A stretch of DNA of 64,000 bases from Malania oleifera (taxonomy: Eukaryota > Streptophyta > Magnoliopsida > Santalales > Ximeniaceae), in NCBI RefSeq assembly GCF_029873635.1, contig NC_080422.1, forward strand, positions 7,409,764 to 7,473,763, in the 5' to 3' direction. Below are positions 11,072-21,890 of this stretch, in pieces. A program made the position numbers and the translations under genes. The first letter of the stretch is position 1, and each line of letters begins with the position of its first letter. The notes below the pieces were generated by a model. It saw only the letters and a program-made list of their open reading frames with translations, had not been told where the DNA came from and did not search any database.

Positions 11072-14000
11072 TCACTTAACTGGCTCAACTCTAACTCCAC
11101 TGAATAAGTGCGGATATCTCTGGCGCATCTGATCCTCTAGTTCCCAAGAAGCCTCCTCAATGGCATGGTTGCGCCACAGAACTTTTACCAGTGGAATCTT
11201 CTTCGTGCGTAGCTCCTGTTCCTTCCAGTCAAGAATCTGCACTGGCACTTCCTCGTAAACTAAAGTATCGCTCAATTCCAGTGCTTCATATCTAATCACA
11301 TGGGAAGGGTCTGGGACGTATTTCCTCAACATAGAAACGTGGAATACGTCATGGATCCTAGATAGGATCGGTGGTAATGCCAAACGATAGGCAACTGAAC
11401 CCACTCTCTCAAGAATCTCGAATGGTCCAATATACCTAGGGCTCAGCTTACCCTTCCTCCCGAACCTCATAACACCCTTCAGCGGTGCCACCTTCAGGAA
11501 CACGTGATCTCCTGTGTCAAACTCCAATTCTCGCCGACGAGTATCAGCATAACTTTTCTGCTGGCTCTGCGCTGTCCTGATCCTGTCTCTGATGAGTCTG
11601 ACTTTATCCTCAGTCTGCTGTATCAGCTCTGGCCCCAATACCTGTCTCTCACCAACCTCATCCCAGTACAATGGGGATCGACACCTCCTGCCATACAGTG
11701 CCTCATATGGTGCCATCCCAATGCTGGCCTGGTAGCTGTTGTTATACGCAAACTCAACTAATGGCAAATACTGCATCCAACGACCTCCAAAATCCAGCAC
11801 ACATGCTCGCAGCATATCCTCCAAAATCTGTATCGTCCTCTCTGTCTGTCCATCTGTCTGAGGATGAAAAGCTGTGCTGAACGACAACTGAGAACCCATG
11901 GCCCCTTGCAGACTCTTCCAAAAACGAGATGTAAACCGTGGGTCTCTATCTGAAACTATGGACACTGGAACGCCGTGGAGTCTAACTATCTCCTGGATGT
12001 ATAACTCAGCCAATCTGTCCATGGAGTAGCTAACTCTAATCGGCAAAAAGTGGGCAGTCTTCGTCAATCGATCCACCACTACCCAAATAGCGTCCTGTCC
12101 ATGCAATGCTGGCGGTAATCCTGAGACGAAATCCATCGCTATATGCTCCCACTTCCACTCAGGAATGTGGAGTGGCTGCAACGATCCCGCTGGTCTCTGA
12201 TGCTCAGCCTTCACTTGCTGGCACGTCAAACACTGACCCACAAACTGAGCTATCTCCCTCTTCATGTTGCTCCACCAGAAGGAATCTCGGAGATCCCTGT
12301 ACATTTTAGTGCTACCCGGATGTACAGTATATAGGGATCGATGTGCTTACTCCAGAATGACTTTCTTGATCTCAGGATCGGCAGGAACACATAACCTGGT
12401 ATGGAACCTCAGGGCTCCATCATCTGAAATGCTGAACTCTGATTCCTGACCATCCTGTACCTTTCCCATAAGCTCTACTAGTTCTGCATCATTCCTCTGA
12501 GCTGCTTTAATCCTCTCCTGTAGAGTCGGCTGCAAAACCAAGTCAGCAATGAACGCCTGGTGATCACCCTCTACCAGCTCCACACCGAGCCTCTCTAGAT
12601 CCATCTGAATCGGATGCTGAATCCCCACTGCAGATACAGATGATTCCACTGATTTCCAACTCAAAGCATCAGCAACCACATTAGCCTTTCCCGGGTGGTA
12701 GCTAATAGTGCAGTCGTAATCCTTTATTAGCTCCAACCATCTCCTCTGCCTCATATTCAATTCCTTCTGCGTGAAGAAATACTTTAAACTCTTATGGTCA
12801 GTAAATATCTCACACCTACCCCCATATAGATAATGCCTCCAAATCTTCAGCGCGTAAACAACCGCCGCCAACTCCAGATCGTGGGTAGGGTAGTTCTTCT
12901 CATATTCTTTCAACTGTCGTGAGGCATAGGCTATCACTCTCCCCCGCTGCATCAACACGCATCCGAGCCCTTTATGGGACGCATCACTGTAAATTACGAA
13001 CCCCTCTTCTCTTGAAGGAATTGTCAACACAGGCGCAGTGATGAGTCGCTGCTTCAACTCCTGGAAGCTCTGCTCACATTGATCAGACCACTCAAACTTC
13101 GCTCCTTTCCTAGTCAATCTGGTCAACGGGCCTGACAATCGAGAAAAGCCCTCAACAAACCTGCGGTAGTACCCAGCCAATCCTAGGAAACTCCTGATCT
13201 CGTGCACGTTCTTTGGTCGTACCCAGTCAACTACCGCCTCAATCTTACTCGGATCAACAGAAATACCACCCTTGGATACAACGTGTCCAAGGAAGGTAAC
13301 CTGTTCCAGCCAGAACTCACACTTCTTGAGTTTTGCATATAGCTTCTTCTCTCGCAGCACCTGCAACACTATACTCAAATGCTCCTCATGCTCCTCTGCA
13401 CTCTTCGAATATACCAGTATATCATCAATAAATACTACCACAAACCGATCCAAGTACTGGTGAAAAACCCTGTTCATAAGATCCATAAACACCGCAGGAG
13501 CATTCGTCAACCCAAACGGCATAACTAGAAATTCATAGTGACCATACCGTGTTCTAAATGCCGTCTTCAGAACATCTTCGGCCCTGACTTTCACCTGATG
13601 GTACCCGGAGCGTAAATCTATCTTCGAAAAGATCTGTGTCCCCTGTAACTGGTCAAACAAATCATCAATACGCGGGAGCGGGTATTTATTCTTGATAGTT
13701 ACTTTATTGATTTCTCGATAGTCGATGCATAATCTCATCGAGCCATCCTTCTTCCTCACAAACAAAACTGGTGCTCCCCAGGGTGACACACTGGGCCGAA
13801 TGAACCCCTTATCTAACAGCTCCTGCAACTGCTCTTTTAATTCTTTCAGCTCTGCCGGTGCCATTCTATATGGCGCCTTCGAAATCGGTGCTGTCCCCGG
13901 AATCAGATCAATAACGAACTCTACCTCACGATCAGGAGGTAGTCCCGGCAAATCCTCTGGAAATACATCAGGAAAATCTCTCACCACTGGGATATCCTCC

Positions 14001-14137
14001 ACCCTCAGTTCGCCTTCTGATACAGCCTTCACATAGGCTAAATATCCCTGACAACCTTCTGATAGCAATCTACACGCCTGGATAGCCGATAATAACTGAG
14101 GTGGGGTGCGCACATGTGATCCCACAAATCTGTACTC
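11072..14137 (-). pseudogene. Gypsy pol: RT, RNase H, integrase, chromodomain (one internal stop)
   Basis: One continuous frame except for TAA at 12347-12349. Counting from the first internal Met (14125), RT has SKID at 167-170 and the catalytic FIDD at 232-235. RNase H has D382, E419, D444 and D487. After the TAA the frame continues into the integrase zinc finger and core. Counting from the Met at 12304, Cys25 and Cys28 are the CC of the finger and D58, D119, E155 form the DDE triad with the usual 35-residue spacing. A chromodomain-like end (YEEVPVQILDWKEQ, KVLWRNHAIEEASWE) follows. The TAA replaces a Glu codon kept in sister copies (for example at 63470), so it is a point nonsense mutation; all catalytic residues are intact. 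Confidence 0.92.
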
Positions 14138-15562
14138 CTATCCCTCTGGAGGTCTAAACACTACCACTCTCTGACGGCAATCAATGCTAGCATAGTGGGT
14201 AGCTAGCCAATCCATGCCCAAGATTACCTCAAACCAATGCATGTCTAAAATCACCAGATTAGCTAACAAATACCTCCCTTGAATATCCACTGGACAGTCC
14301 CTGAGTACCTTCCTACATACCCCTACGGTCCTAGTTGGCGTAGCAACAGACAAACTAATTTCTAACTGCTGAGGCTCAAACCCACACAATTTAACATAAT
14401 CCCAGGCGATAAATGAATGCGTCGCCCCAGAATCAAACAAAACAGTAGCTTTAAATGACAGTATTGAAACAGTACCTGTCACCACATCTCCTGCCGCCTC
14501 AGCGTCGCCCGGTGTCAAAGCAAAAACTCTGGCTGGGGCCGTATTCCTCTGCTGGCCTCCTCGTGGTGCCTGGTAACCTCCTCGTGCAGGTCTAGGAATA
14601 GTATTAATCTGTGTCGGACACTCCCTCATCATATGTCCTGGCTCCCCGCACCTGTAGCAGACACCTCGCCCAGCACGACACTCTCCCAGGTGTCTCTTCC
14701 CGCAAGAAGGGCAAGCGGGAGATGGCTGTGCACCCTTGAAACCGCGATTCCCTGTCCTCTGTCTCCGGTCCCTATAATAGCCACCTTTCTTCCACGCAGC
14801 ACGGTCAGCTCCCTGCTGGAAATCAGAAGGTATAGATCTCTTCTTCTGCCTCTGCTCCTCAGCCTCCAATCGCTCACCAATCTCTGCTATAGTGGCTCGG
14901 TCAACCAACTCGGTGAAGTCCTGCAACTTCAATATCGATACCTGCTTGTAAATTTCTCTGCTCAAGCCTCTTTCAAACTGTCGTACCTTCTTCGTCTCAT
15001 CTGGAATAATGTACGGGGCGAAGCGAGATAGCTCGATGAACCTCGCCGCGTACTGCTGTACTGACAGCTGTCCCTGCTTCAGATTCAGGAACTCTGTAAT
15101 CTTAGCCTCCCTGGAAGAGGCTGGAAAATACCTGTCGAAGAATATCTCTCTAAATCGCTCCCAAGTCATCTCTACAGGTATAGTCCTCTGCTGCTCTAAC
15201 AATCTCACTGCTGACCACCATCTCTCGGCCTCTCCAGTCAGTCTGTAGGTGGCAAACATCACCTTCTGCTCCTCCGAACACTGTAGTACTGCAAATATTT
15301 TCTCCATCTCCTGCACCCAATTCTCAGCAACTGCAGGGTCCGTTCCTCCTGAGAAAGCTGGAGGATTCATCTTTATGAACTTCTCAATCGTACAACCGTG
15401 GCCTACAGACGGACCACCCTGTTCTCTCGAACTCCTGGCAATTTCTGCCATAACCTGCTGTGCTACGCTACGTAAGACTGCATCTGAATCACTACCCGCA
15501 GGGCCTGAGGGTCCAGCACCCTCACTCCCACTGGCGTGGGCACTATTTCCACCGTGGTCCAT
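14138..15562 (-). CDS. Gypsy gag-protease ORF (474 codons, ends at in-frame TAG)
   Basis: Starts MDHGGNSAHASGSEG at 15562. The gag domain covers about 65-215 (AFSGGTDPAVAENWVQEMEK, EAERWW, FFDRYFP). A first cysteine motif CPSCGKRH is at 284-291 and a canonical CCHC zinc knuckle CYRCGEPGHMMREC at 302-315. The protease active site FDSGATHSF is at 376-384. The frame ends PPEG-TAG and continues in the same frame into pol. Sister elements have a sense codon there (Gln in the copy near 28986), so TAG most simply reflects CAG to TAG. Programmed readthrough is possible but unsupported. Apart from this stop the ORF is intact, unlike every other gag in the window. Confidence 0.93.
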   Translation of the reverse strand: MDHGGNSAHASGSEGAGPSGPAGSDSDAVLRSVAQQVMAEIARSSREQGGPSVGHGCTIEKFIKMNPPAFSGGTDPAVAENWVQEMEKIFAVLQCSEEQKVMFATYRLTGEAERWWSAVRLLEQQRTIPVEMTWERFREIFFDRYFPASSREAKITEFLNLKQGQLSVQQYAARFIELSRFAPYIIPDETKKVRQFERGLSREIYKQVSILKLQDFTELVDRATIAEIGERLEAEEQRQKKRSIPSDFQQGADRAAWKKGGYYRDRRQRTGNRGFKGAQPSPACPSCGKRHLGECRAGRGVCYRCGEPGHMMRECPTQINTIPRPARGGYQAPRGGQQRNTAPARVFALTPGDAEAAGDVVTGTVSILSFKATVLFDSGATHSFIAWDYVKLCGFEPQQLEISLSVATPTRTVGVCRKVLRDCPVDIQGRYLLANLVILDMHWFEVILGMDWLATHYASIDCRQRVVVFRPPEG

Positions 15563-15865
15563 CCTGAAAGAAGAAATAACTTAACTCAAAACCTCATTCT
15601 CTATACATATCACTCAGCTCATATGGTATATTTTCCTAATTAACTCGTCACTCTTGATCTTATTTCAAGGTTCAATCCTGCAACCTAGATACCCGACCCG
15701 ACGATAGTTTACAATGAATTTCCTGAAATCGTCACCCCAGGAAAATCATACAAACCACCACGGAAGTCCTGCATTTAGACTACAAAACCAGACCTCAAAT
15801 CCCCTTATCCTATACTCTGGTATTAATACTGCTGCACTCTAGAGTCTACAGAACCTAGTATCCTA

Positions 15866-15878
15866 GGCTCTGATACCA
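15866..15878 (-). other. Primer-binding site of young gypsy
   Basis: Minus-strand TGGTATCAGAGCC, two bases inside the 5' LTR edge at 15881; matches the 3' end of plant initiator tRNA-Met. Confidence 0.9.
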
Positions 15879-15880
15879 AA

Positions 15881-18365
15881 TGTAACGTCCCTCAATTTCT
15901 TAACATAAAATATCACATAATAAATAAAATGGTCAACCCGAACCCGTGGTTAGCGGGGACACCTGTCATACACAGCGGAAAACCTAGCAGCAGTACACAT
16001 AAAATCTCAAACATCCAGTCATAAAATATAATACCAGAGCATTCTATACATCCTCACATACATCAAAATATCTTTAGGGTCAAACACAAAATAATTCTAA
16101 CCCTAGTACAAAATCTTACCCTCCTCACGGGGTAATCTCACTAATCTCAACGGCGGCCTTGACCCGCCGGTCTCTCAGGGACTCCTGAAAAATGTAATAA
16201 TATTGGGGGTGAGACACTTCTCAGTAAGGGAAAATAAACTAAATACAGCTGTGTGGCAACATGAATATTTAATGCATTTATACGTATATAGTACATTTCA
16301 TAACTCCATAAACATCATCATATCATACTGGGTAAACATATATTTTCACATTTGTTAATAATTCATATCATACATAAAATCATTTGTTATAACTATAGTA
16401 CTAAAAATAAACACAGGATGACTAGCTAGCTGGTGTCATGTATTACCCCCCATGACGGGTTGTGCAGCCCGAAGGCGGGACCCGACAATGGCTGGCCGAC
16501 CACTGCCGAATCAAATATGTCTGTAAGTACGATGAGCCCGCCACACCCTGGTCCGGACTGCCAGGTGGACGTCCACACTCTATTGAAAGCCACATCGACT
16601 ATCCATCTCCCATCCCCTCGTGGGACGGTAGCACTAATAAGGCCTCGTGCCAAAAGGAACCCATAGCTACGGTACCGAGCTCCTGGTCTGAACTAAACTA
16701 ACATCCTGGTTGTGAAAACATATAATACATGATCATACGTAACATCATTACGGCCTCGTGCCGAAAACATAGATACGGCCTCGCGCCGAAATCATACATA
16801 TGGCCTCGCGCCAAAATCATAGTAAATATGGCCTCGCGCCAATAATATAAATACGGCCTCGTGCCGATAGCATAGATTCGGCCTCGTGCCGATAACATAA
16901 ATACATGACCTCGCGCCAATAACATAAATATGGCCTCGTGCCGATAACGTAAATATATGGCCTCGCGCCAAAATTGTTTCAGGTATATATATACTGAAAA
17001 TACATCATTTATCACAACATAACTCATATTTCCATAAATGCTTGGTTCGTAAAATCTTTCACATCATAATACATTTCACATAAAATAATATTCATGCCAC
17101 ACATATGCTGTTAAAAGTCATACTTCATATTCTAAAAACGTGAATTATTTACATCTCATACATACATATACATTTTAATCATCATAGCAGTATTTTTCTC
17201 AATCGTACATTTCATGCGTAATACACAATATAACATATGCTTTTCTGAAAATAAATTTACTCATAATCAATAATAATTTGTATGAAAAATTACTGCTTTA
17301 GTTTATTCCCTTACCTGACTATTAAGAAATTCCTTAGGACCCAAAATTTCACGCCCTTGGCGCCCGAAATTTAATTCCTGCAATTTATATTTTTCCCCAG
17401 ATTAATTAATCTATTTCTCCAAAATAATACTCATATAGCCTTCCTTAGGCTCCATATACCTCAAATTAATATTTAAACTATTATTTAATATCCCTACTTA
17501 ATTTTTCAAAATTTGCCTGCGGGTCCCAAAATTACACCCGCGGCGCTCACCTGAGCCCCAAATTTCAGAAATCCTATTTCAGTCGCAGATGCTTAATATT
17601 TTAGCATTTCTAAATTAATGCTAATTAATTAAAAATAAGCCCCTTAATAATCGCCGCACCCCAAATTTGGAGTTTTGGCCCGACACCCCCACGAGAATTC
17701 CGTCCCACTAGACTTGTAGAGAATCATCCCTAGATTCTTGTGGTGGTGTCCGTTCGTCAATTGGACTTATATTTTGCAAGAAATTAAAGAAAAAGGGGGA
17801 AATGGCTTACCCCAGGGAATATGCCTACGCCGCTCCTACCATCGATCCGCTCTAGTAGAAATGACAGCAGCAGCGAATGGAGTCCAGTGGTATCTTCAGA
17901 TTTTCGATCGGGCGAAAATCCGTCGCGAAATCGAGGAGAGAGGGAGAGAGAACGTGAGGAGAGAGAGAAGACCTGCGCTGTTGCAGGAAAAAGGAAATAA
18001 AAGAAGAAGAAAAGAAAGAAGAAGAAGAAGAAGAAGAAGAAGAAAAAGAAATCCTGAAGCTGGAAGCTTCAGGATGTAATAATGTTAATAATAATAATAA
18101 TAATAAATATATATTTAATTAATATTAATAATAATATATTTTATTAAAAAAAATAAAAAAAATAAAAATAAATTTTAATTAATTTTTTTTTCTTTTTCTT
18201 TTAAAGTCAATTAATTAATTAATTTTTTTTCTTTTTTTTATTCGTTTAATAATTAATTAATTAATAATTATTATTATTTTTAATTATTTATTTTTATTTT
18301 TATTTTTATTTATTTTTTTGAAATCAATCCACTAATATTTTATATCTCTTTTTGGGGTTTTTACA
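15881..18365 (-). repeat. 5' LTR of young gypsy
   Basis: 2485 bp, TGTAACGTCC to GGTTTTTACA. Nearly identical to 8354-10825. Visible differences include GTGGTTAGC against GTGGGTAGC (15946 region), CAACGGCGG against CAATGGCGG, CCTGGTTG against CCTAGTTG, and a longer (GAA)n run near 18015. The remaining length difference lies in mononucleotide and (TAA)n tracts. Confidence 0.95.
16742..16977. repeat. Tandem array of GGCCTCGCGCC units, second copy
   Basis: Counterpart of the array at 9215-9450 in the other LTR, with the same unit order and linker lengths, as expected for LTRs copied from one template. Confidence 0.85.
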
Positions 18366-18844
18366 CATAATCATAAGCCACACCATACTAAAATACATAA
18401 TTTTCGTAAATAAATAAATTGCATAATATTTAGAACTTTCTTAACATAACATATTTCCCTTACCTTATCTATGAAAAGCCCCTACTGTACTCTAGCCTGA
18501 TACCCGCAGGGCCTCCTACAAAACACCCTGAAACCAATATTTACCAGAACTAAATATCAGTATTTTTCCGTCTATATCATTTTCTATAACTACCATAAGG
18601 CCAAAAGGAGATTAAAAGACCTTACCCTAAATTTGGGATGATTTCCAACTCTGATTTCCCGACGATCCGCTCAGGTAGATGCGTAGAGAATTCCGCCAGG
18701 AGCATCGTGGTAGCTTCGGATCATCGATCCGGTGACTGGTGGGGTCGAAAATGAAGAGAGAAGGGAGAGAGAGTCATAGGAGAGAGAGAGAGAGAGAGGA
18801 GAGAGAGAGGGGTGAGAGAAATGAATAAAAATCCTATATTTCCA

Positions 18845-19115
18845 CTATTTATAGGACCAAGTTCGTTGACGAGACCCTGTGTTCATCGATGAGCCTTTCA
18901 CAAAATTCGCCAATGAGGCCCTGTGTTCGTCGATAAAATTCAGAGCAGCTCGAACCGCTTCTCGGTATTTTCTTGTCGACGAAGCCCTGTGTTCGTCGAA
19001 GAAATTCTGAAGGCCTTCATCGACGATACCCTGTGTTCGTCGACGAAGCTGAGCAATTTCCTTGAAATTATTATTATTTAATGTTATCTCCAAAATGCAA
19101 TGTCGTCGACGAACT
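18845..19115. repeat. TCGTCGACGA array in gypsy solo LTR promoter
   Basis: About eight imperfect units, such as TTGTCGACGAAGCCCTGTG and TTCGTCGACGAAGCTG, many joined by the phrase CCCTGTGTTCGTCGA. On the minus strand it lies just upstream of a TATA-like CTATAAATAG (complement at 18847-18856), so it sits in the U3 promoter. Confidence 0.8.
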
Positions 19116-19439
19116 CTACGGTCTCCTTCTATTTTAGTATCTATTTTCTCTCCCTCTTATTATTATTAACATGCTATTATTAGGGTCACTATACAAAAAT
19201 TATTTTAAAAAGATTAGAATCATTTTTGGAATGAAAAGCACCAAAAAGAGTTTTCCCAAATGTTGTCAATTTTTATACATCCGCATTGAGGTGAATTTTT
19301 ATCTATCAAAAACTCATTATTTTAAAAAGTGGTCAACATGAAAGTTGTAGGATTTTCTCTTAGATTTCTTTTGACACCAAGAACACCTAATTTGGAGTAA
19401 TATAGAAAAAAGTTATGGCTAAAACACTGAAGCGGGGTC

Positions 19440-19720
19440 ACTACTGTCAGACATTTGAACACTGTTCACGCGAGGGACTTTAGCTGTCTGAACAGCACAC
19501 AAAACCACTTCAGACGTTTGAACTCGACACCTTAGACGTATGAAGATTTTCTGGACAAAATTGAAAGAGGCAGTAGCTGTTCAGACGTCTGAACCCGACA
19601 CTTCAGACATCTGAACTCTCTCTTCAAACATCTGACCCTGTGTTCAGTACATTTTTAAAGGGATTTTAGGAACTTCAGACATCTGAACTTGAATCCTCAG
19701 ACATTTGAACATTGTTCAAT
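19440..19720. repeat. Array of GTTCAGACGTCTGAAC palindromes
   Basis: Around ten units of which 19579-19594 is the perfect 16-bp palindrome GTTCAGACGTCTGAAC. Others vary it (CAGACATTTGAAC, CAGACGTTTGAAC, CAGACATCTGAAC). The units lie 110-400 bp upstream of the TATA box at 19837 of the copia solo LTR. The core GACGTC contains the ACGT typical of bZIP sites, but no binding is shown. Confidence 0.8.
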
Positions 19721-19836
19721 GGGAAAATTTGTTAAAATCTAATTTTTTAAAATATAACCGTTTGAGCTCCAAACTTTCTAAAAACTTGCGAAACTTTCTA
19801 AGAAAACTTTTGCAACATGGAAACAAGTTTGAAAGC

Positions 19837-19845
19837 CTATAAATA
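19837..19845 (+). promoter_or_regulatory. TATA box of copia solo LTR
   Basis: CTATAAATA on the plus strand, followed after 30-40 bases by a likely start region (CAAAACTCATCAAG). It fixes the orientation of the solo LTR as plus. Confidence 0.6.
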
Positions 19846-21138
19846 CATGGTTTTGCAAATCAAAACTCATCAAGAATTGAAAAATCTGTTTTGAGAAGCT
19901 AAAAGCACTCTTATTCTTCCAAAGTTCTCTTGCTCACTTATTGCAAAACTCTTTTGCTAAGATATTCTGAAGTTCTAATCCTTCATCCACTGAATTCCTA
20001 CTACTAGTCCTCATCTAAGAAAGATATTGGTGAATTCTACATTTGAGCTTCATTTTGTTTCATATTGATATTTTACATTGAAGTATATAGTGCTGAAATT
20101 GTACTAACTTGCTCTTTGAGAGAGTATACTTGTACGTAAATTATATCTTGTTTTCTTGTAGTTCATTGACGTTCCAAGGTGTCTGGATCGTTGGTTAAGT
20201 AAGGGAATATTGCTTAGAGAGGCGAGCTCTAGCCTATTTAAGGAGTGACCAAACGAGGGAATATCGTTTGGAGAAGGCGGGCTCTAGCCTTAACCAAGGA
20301 GTGTTGTAAAGGTTTGTTCCACCCGTCAACAGAACAGGTTTAGTGAATCCTTTGGTGGTTTTGCCAAAGGCAAGGACGTAGACTGTGTTGAAGCCGAACC
20401 TCGTAAAAATCTCTGTCTCACTCTCTCTTTCCCTATTCTTTATTTTCAGTGCATATTTAAATTGCATGGATGGTTTAAATTTGAAAATCATATAAACTAC
20501 GTATATTTAGAAATCAAAAACTTTAAGTTTGATTTTTATTTGGGTTGCGGAAACCGAAAGGGAGTACGTTGGTTGAACCATTCTTTGCGAAAACCATACG
20601 GGAGTACGTTACTTGGTTAAACACCCAAAGATAGATTAACAGAAAGTTATTTGAATTCTATGTATTTGGGAAGAGTGTGAATGTGTTGTTGAAAAAAATA
20701 TTGAAGAAGCAAATCTATATCAGCGAAGTATAAATTATAATTCAACTACAGGGCTTACAATTTCATATCTAGGGCTGACAACAAAAGATATATTGTGATT
20801 GAATGGTATAAAACTTGAGATTGATTGGATACTGTTTGTATTCCAAGAGTGCTAAATCTTGAATGATTTCATCAATCCAATAATGCTGTAGTGAACTTAT
20901 ATTTGATAAATAAATTGTGGTTGTGTTGGTTTGGAGATTGTGATTTATTGTTTGAATGTTTTATTAGTTGTGTGGTTGATTAAAGAGATTAAGTTGTTGT
21001 GTGATTGGTGAAATTAAACAAACAAGTTAAAGAATTGGTTAAGTGTTTAAAGAAGTTAAGGATTCTTAAAAGAAGTTAAAAGAAAGTTTTAAAAGTCAAT
21101 TCACCACCCCCCCTCTTGGGAAGCTATTCCTAATTTCA

Positions 21139-21890
21139 ATTACAAGTATCACTTTTTTTTTCAAGAAAGATTACCCATAAGAATCTAGAAAAATCATCAA
21201 TTATTACAAAAGCATACAATTTTTCATTAATACTTTCAATATCATTTGGTCCCAACAGATCAAGATGGATCAATTCTAAAGGTCTTGAGGTGGATATCAT
21301 TTTCTTGGTTTTGAAAGATGATTTAACTTGTTTTCCATATTGACATGCATCATATACTTTTTCTTTTGCATAATTATCTTTTGTTAGGCCATTTACTAGT
21401 TCCTTAGATGATAGCCTATGCAGTAAATCCATTCTAGCATGACCTAGTCTTTTGTGCTACAACCAACAATTTTCATTAGTTGCAGCCAAACATCTAACGT
21501 CACAAGTTTTAATGTCATCAAATTCAATTGTGTAGATGTTGGATTCATGTTTGCTTACTAGTATGGTATTTCCACTTGAATCATTTATCAAACATTGGGT
21601 GGATTGGAATGTAATGTTTAACCCTTTATCACAAAACTGACTAATACTTAATAGGTTATGTTTAAGTGTATCTAAAAGAGCAACATTTTCAATAGCCAAT
21701 TATGAATTACCTATTTTACCTTTACCGATGATTCTTCCTTTGGCATTGTCTCCAAAAGTGACCAATCCTTCCTTCTTGTAGGTGAGTGAGAGGAATTTGA
21801 TTGCATCTCTCGTCATGTGTCTTGAGCAGCGCTATCAAGAAACCATTTATTTCTTGTGGAGTTGGTCTTTAGACATACCTGCATACAACA
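21139..21890 (-). pseudogene. Copia protease, GAG-pre-integrase and integrase start
   Basis: Protease remnant at about 21890-21700, broken. GAG-pre-integrase at 21699-21457 (LLDTLKHNLLSISQFCDKGL, followed by the C-terminal histidine/cysteine region). The start of integrase is at 21432-21136 (ELIHLDLLGPNDIES and VIIDDFSRFLWVIFLEKKSD). The frame stops at the ATTAC duplication where the solo LTR entered and continues at 6704. Confidence 0.85.

Larger units (their letters stand above)
8354..18365 (-). mobile_element. Young Ty3/gypsy chromovirus (Tekay-like)
   Basis: A structurally complete element of 10,012 bp with duplication CATAA at 8349-8353 and 18366-18370. In element order: LTR (18365-15881), PBS (15878-15866), gag-protease (15562-14138), RT-RNase H-integrase-chromodomain (14137-11072), polypurine tract (10838-10826), LTR (10825-8354). 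The two LTRs differ by only about ten substitutions seen by eye outside simple repeats over about 2.47 kb, so the insertion is recent and is the youngest layer of the stack. Two in-frame stop codons (14138-14140 and 12347-12349) are the only breaks seen in the polyprotein. Confidence 0.95.
7191..19193 (-). mobile_element. Gypsy solo LTR split by the young gypsy element
   Basis: Left end TGTAATGACC at 7191, right end GGTCACTATA at 19193, with the duplication CAAAA at 7186-7190 and 19194-19198. Without the inserted element and its extra CATAA the LTR is 1986 bp, matching the 1.9-2.0-kb LTRs at 1601 and 25254. On the minus strand it carries the TCGTCGACGA-type array at 19115-18845 and the conserved CCGCACAACCC-type block at 7850-7786. 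The terminal CA on the right reads TA, a single transition relative to sister LTRs. Confidence 0.85.
6705..21138 (+). mobile_element. Copia-type solo LTR split by later insertions
   Basis: Starts TGTTGGCCTTACAAGG at 6705 and ends CTAATTTCA at 21138, flanked by the perfect 5-bp duplication ATTAC (6700-6704 and 21139-21143). Its own sequence is 6705-7190 plus about 19194-21138, roughly 2.4 kb. It has a promoter on the plus strand (palindrome array 19440-19720, TATA 19837). There are no internal genes and no second LTR, so it is a solo LTR left by recombination. It landed in the integrase of the surrounding copia element. The run of Cs near 21105 followed by TCTTGGGAAG is typical of the end of long copia LTRs. 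Confidence 0.85.
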
